Assembly (NCBI GenBank): GCA_964019335.1
Contig: OZ025706.1
Span: 124,001 to 188,000 of the forward strand
Length of the DNA stretch: 64,000 bases
From: Diplonema japonicum
Lineage: Eukaryota; Euglenozoa; Diplonemea; Diplonemida; Diplonemidae
Direction: 5' to 3'
Part shown: piece by piece, positions 63,776-64,000 of the stretch
Position numbering within the stretch: position 1 is the first letter of the stretch
Layout of the letters: every line of letters begins with the position of its first letter
Notes under the pieces: generated by a model
Database searches by the model: none
Told to the model about the DNA's origin: nothing
What the model saw: the letters and a program-made list of their open reading frames with translations, nothing else
Translations under genes and position numbers: made by a program

Positions 63776-64000
63776 TTTTTTTCTTTTTTTGGGGGTTGTT
63801 TTGTGTTGTTGAAATTATTGTGTAGATAAACAAATAGTAGGTTTGTGTCCACGTGTGTGGACCACCCTTTTTATTTTATTCTCGCTTATTTACCCCTGTG
63901 TTGGTAATGAGATTTTTAGTATGTTCACACCTGTGGGTGGGAACAAAAAAACAAAAACAAAAAACTGTGCTACCCTACTTCTTTGCTTGGGACGGAAGTC
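63776..64000. other. Leader/spacer at right edge
   Basis: A short stretch without a gene; presumably the 5' leader region of the receptor gene. Nothing specific seen. Confidence 0.4.

Overview
The window looks like nuclear DNA of a protist in which nearly every host gene lies on one strand. About nineteen recognisable genes or gene pieces over 64 kb read on the minus strand; the only convincing plus-strand coding sequence is in a broken transposon. This one-directional layout, short pyrimidine-rich stretches ending in AG just upstream of several start codons, amastin-like four-pass membrane genes in tandem, and a PTB-type RNA-binding gene pair fit a euglenozoan with polycistronic transcription and trans-splicing. 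Short cis-introns and A/T homopolymer-rich spacers make a diplonemid-like organism the best guess (moderate confidence; no rRNA, spliced-leader or mitochondrial marker is present to prove it).

Layout. 1-10 kb: an edge-truncated secreted protein, TAF2 of TFIID (two tiny introns near its 3' end), an ALC1/CHD1L chromatin remodeler with a C-terminal macro domain, and a neighbouring protein with tandem PBZ-like zinc fingers. 10-25 kb: a TTAA-flanked MITE, then a surface-protein region with a cysteine-rich protein, an amastin-like gene, and two mucin-like paralogs built from about 75 and about 45 copies of a 13-residue N-glycosylation/Pro-Val repeat. The three surface proteins share an almost identical membrane-proximal domain, and the two mucin genes sit on a tandem segmental duplication. 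25-27.5 kb: a 277-bp MITE and a dead piggyBac element. 27.6-33 kb: a GT25-type glycosyltransferase and a cytochrome P450. 35-40.3 kb: three intact and one decayed amastin-like genes interrupted by a 5'-truncated LINE. 40.5-55 kb: a PH-like protein, two almost identical seven-exon PTB/hnRNP-L genes, a BPNT1/INPP1-type phosphatase, an unknown membrane protein, the ribosome-biogenesis nuclease NOB1 (three exons) and two small paralogs. 55-61 kb: a minisatellite, a pogo-like transposon with hairpin-forming ends, a LINE fragment and a TIR element carrying tRNA-like promoter boxes. 61-64 kb: a two-pass receptor with a degenerate nucleotide-cyclase-like domain.

Themes. Housekeeping nuclear genes (transcription, chromatin, splicing regulation, 18S rRNA maturation) alternate with rapidly evolving, locally duplicated surface families, and DNA transposons and LINE pieces have landed between and inside these families. 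Host introns are 39-99 nt and mostly lack a pyrimidine tract before the 3' AG; two NOB1 introns are largely poly(A). Several genes become complete only when these introns are removed. All identifications are from reading the sequence; no database search was possible.
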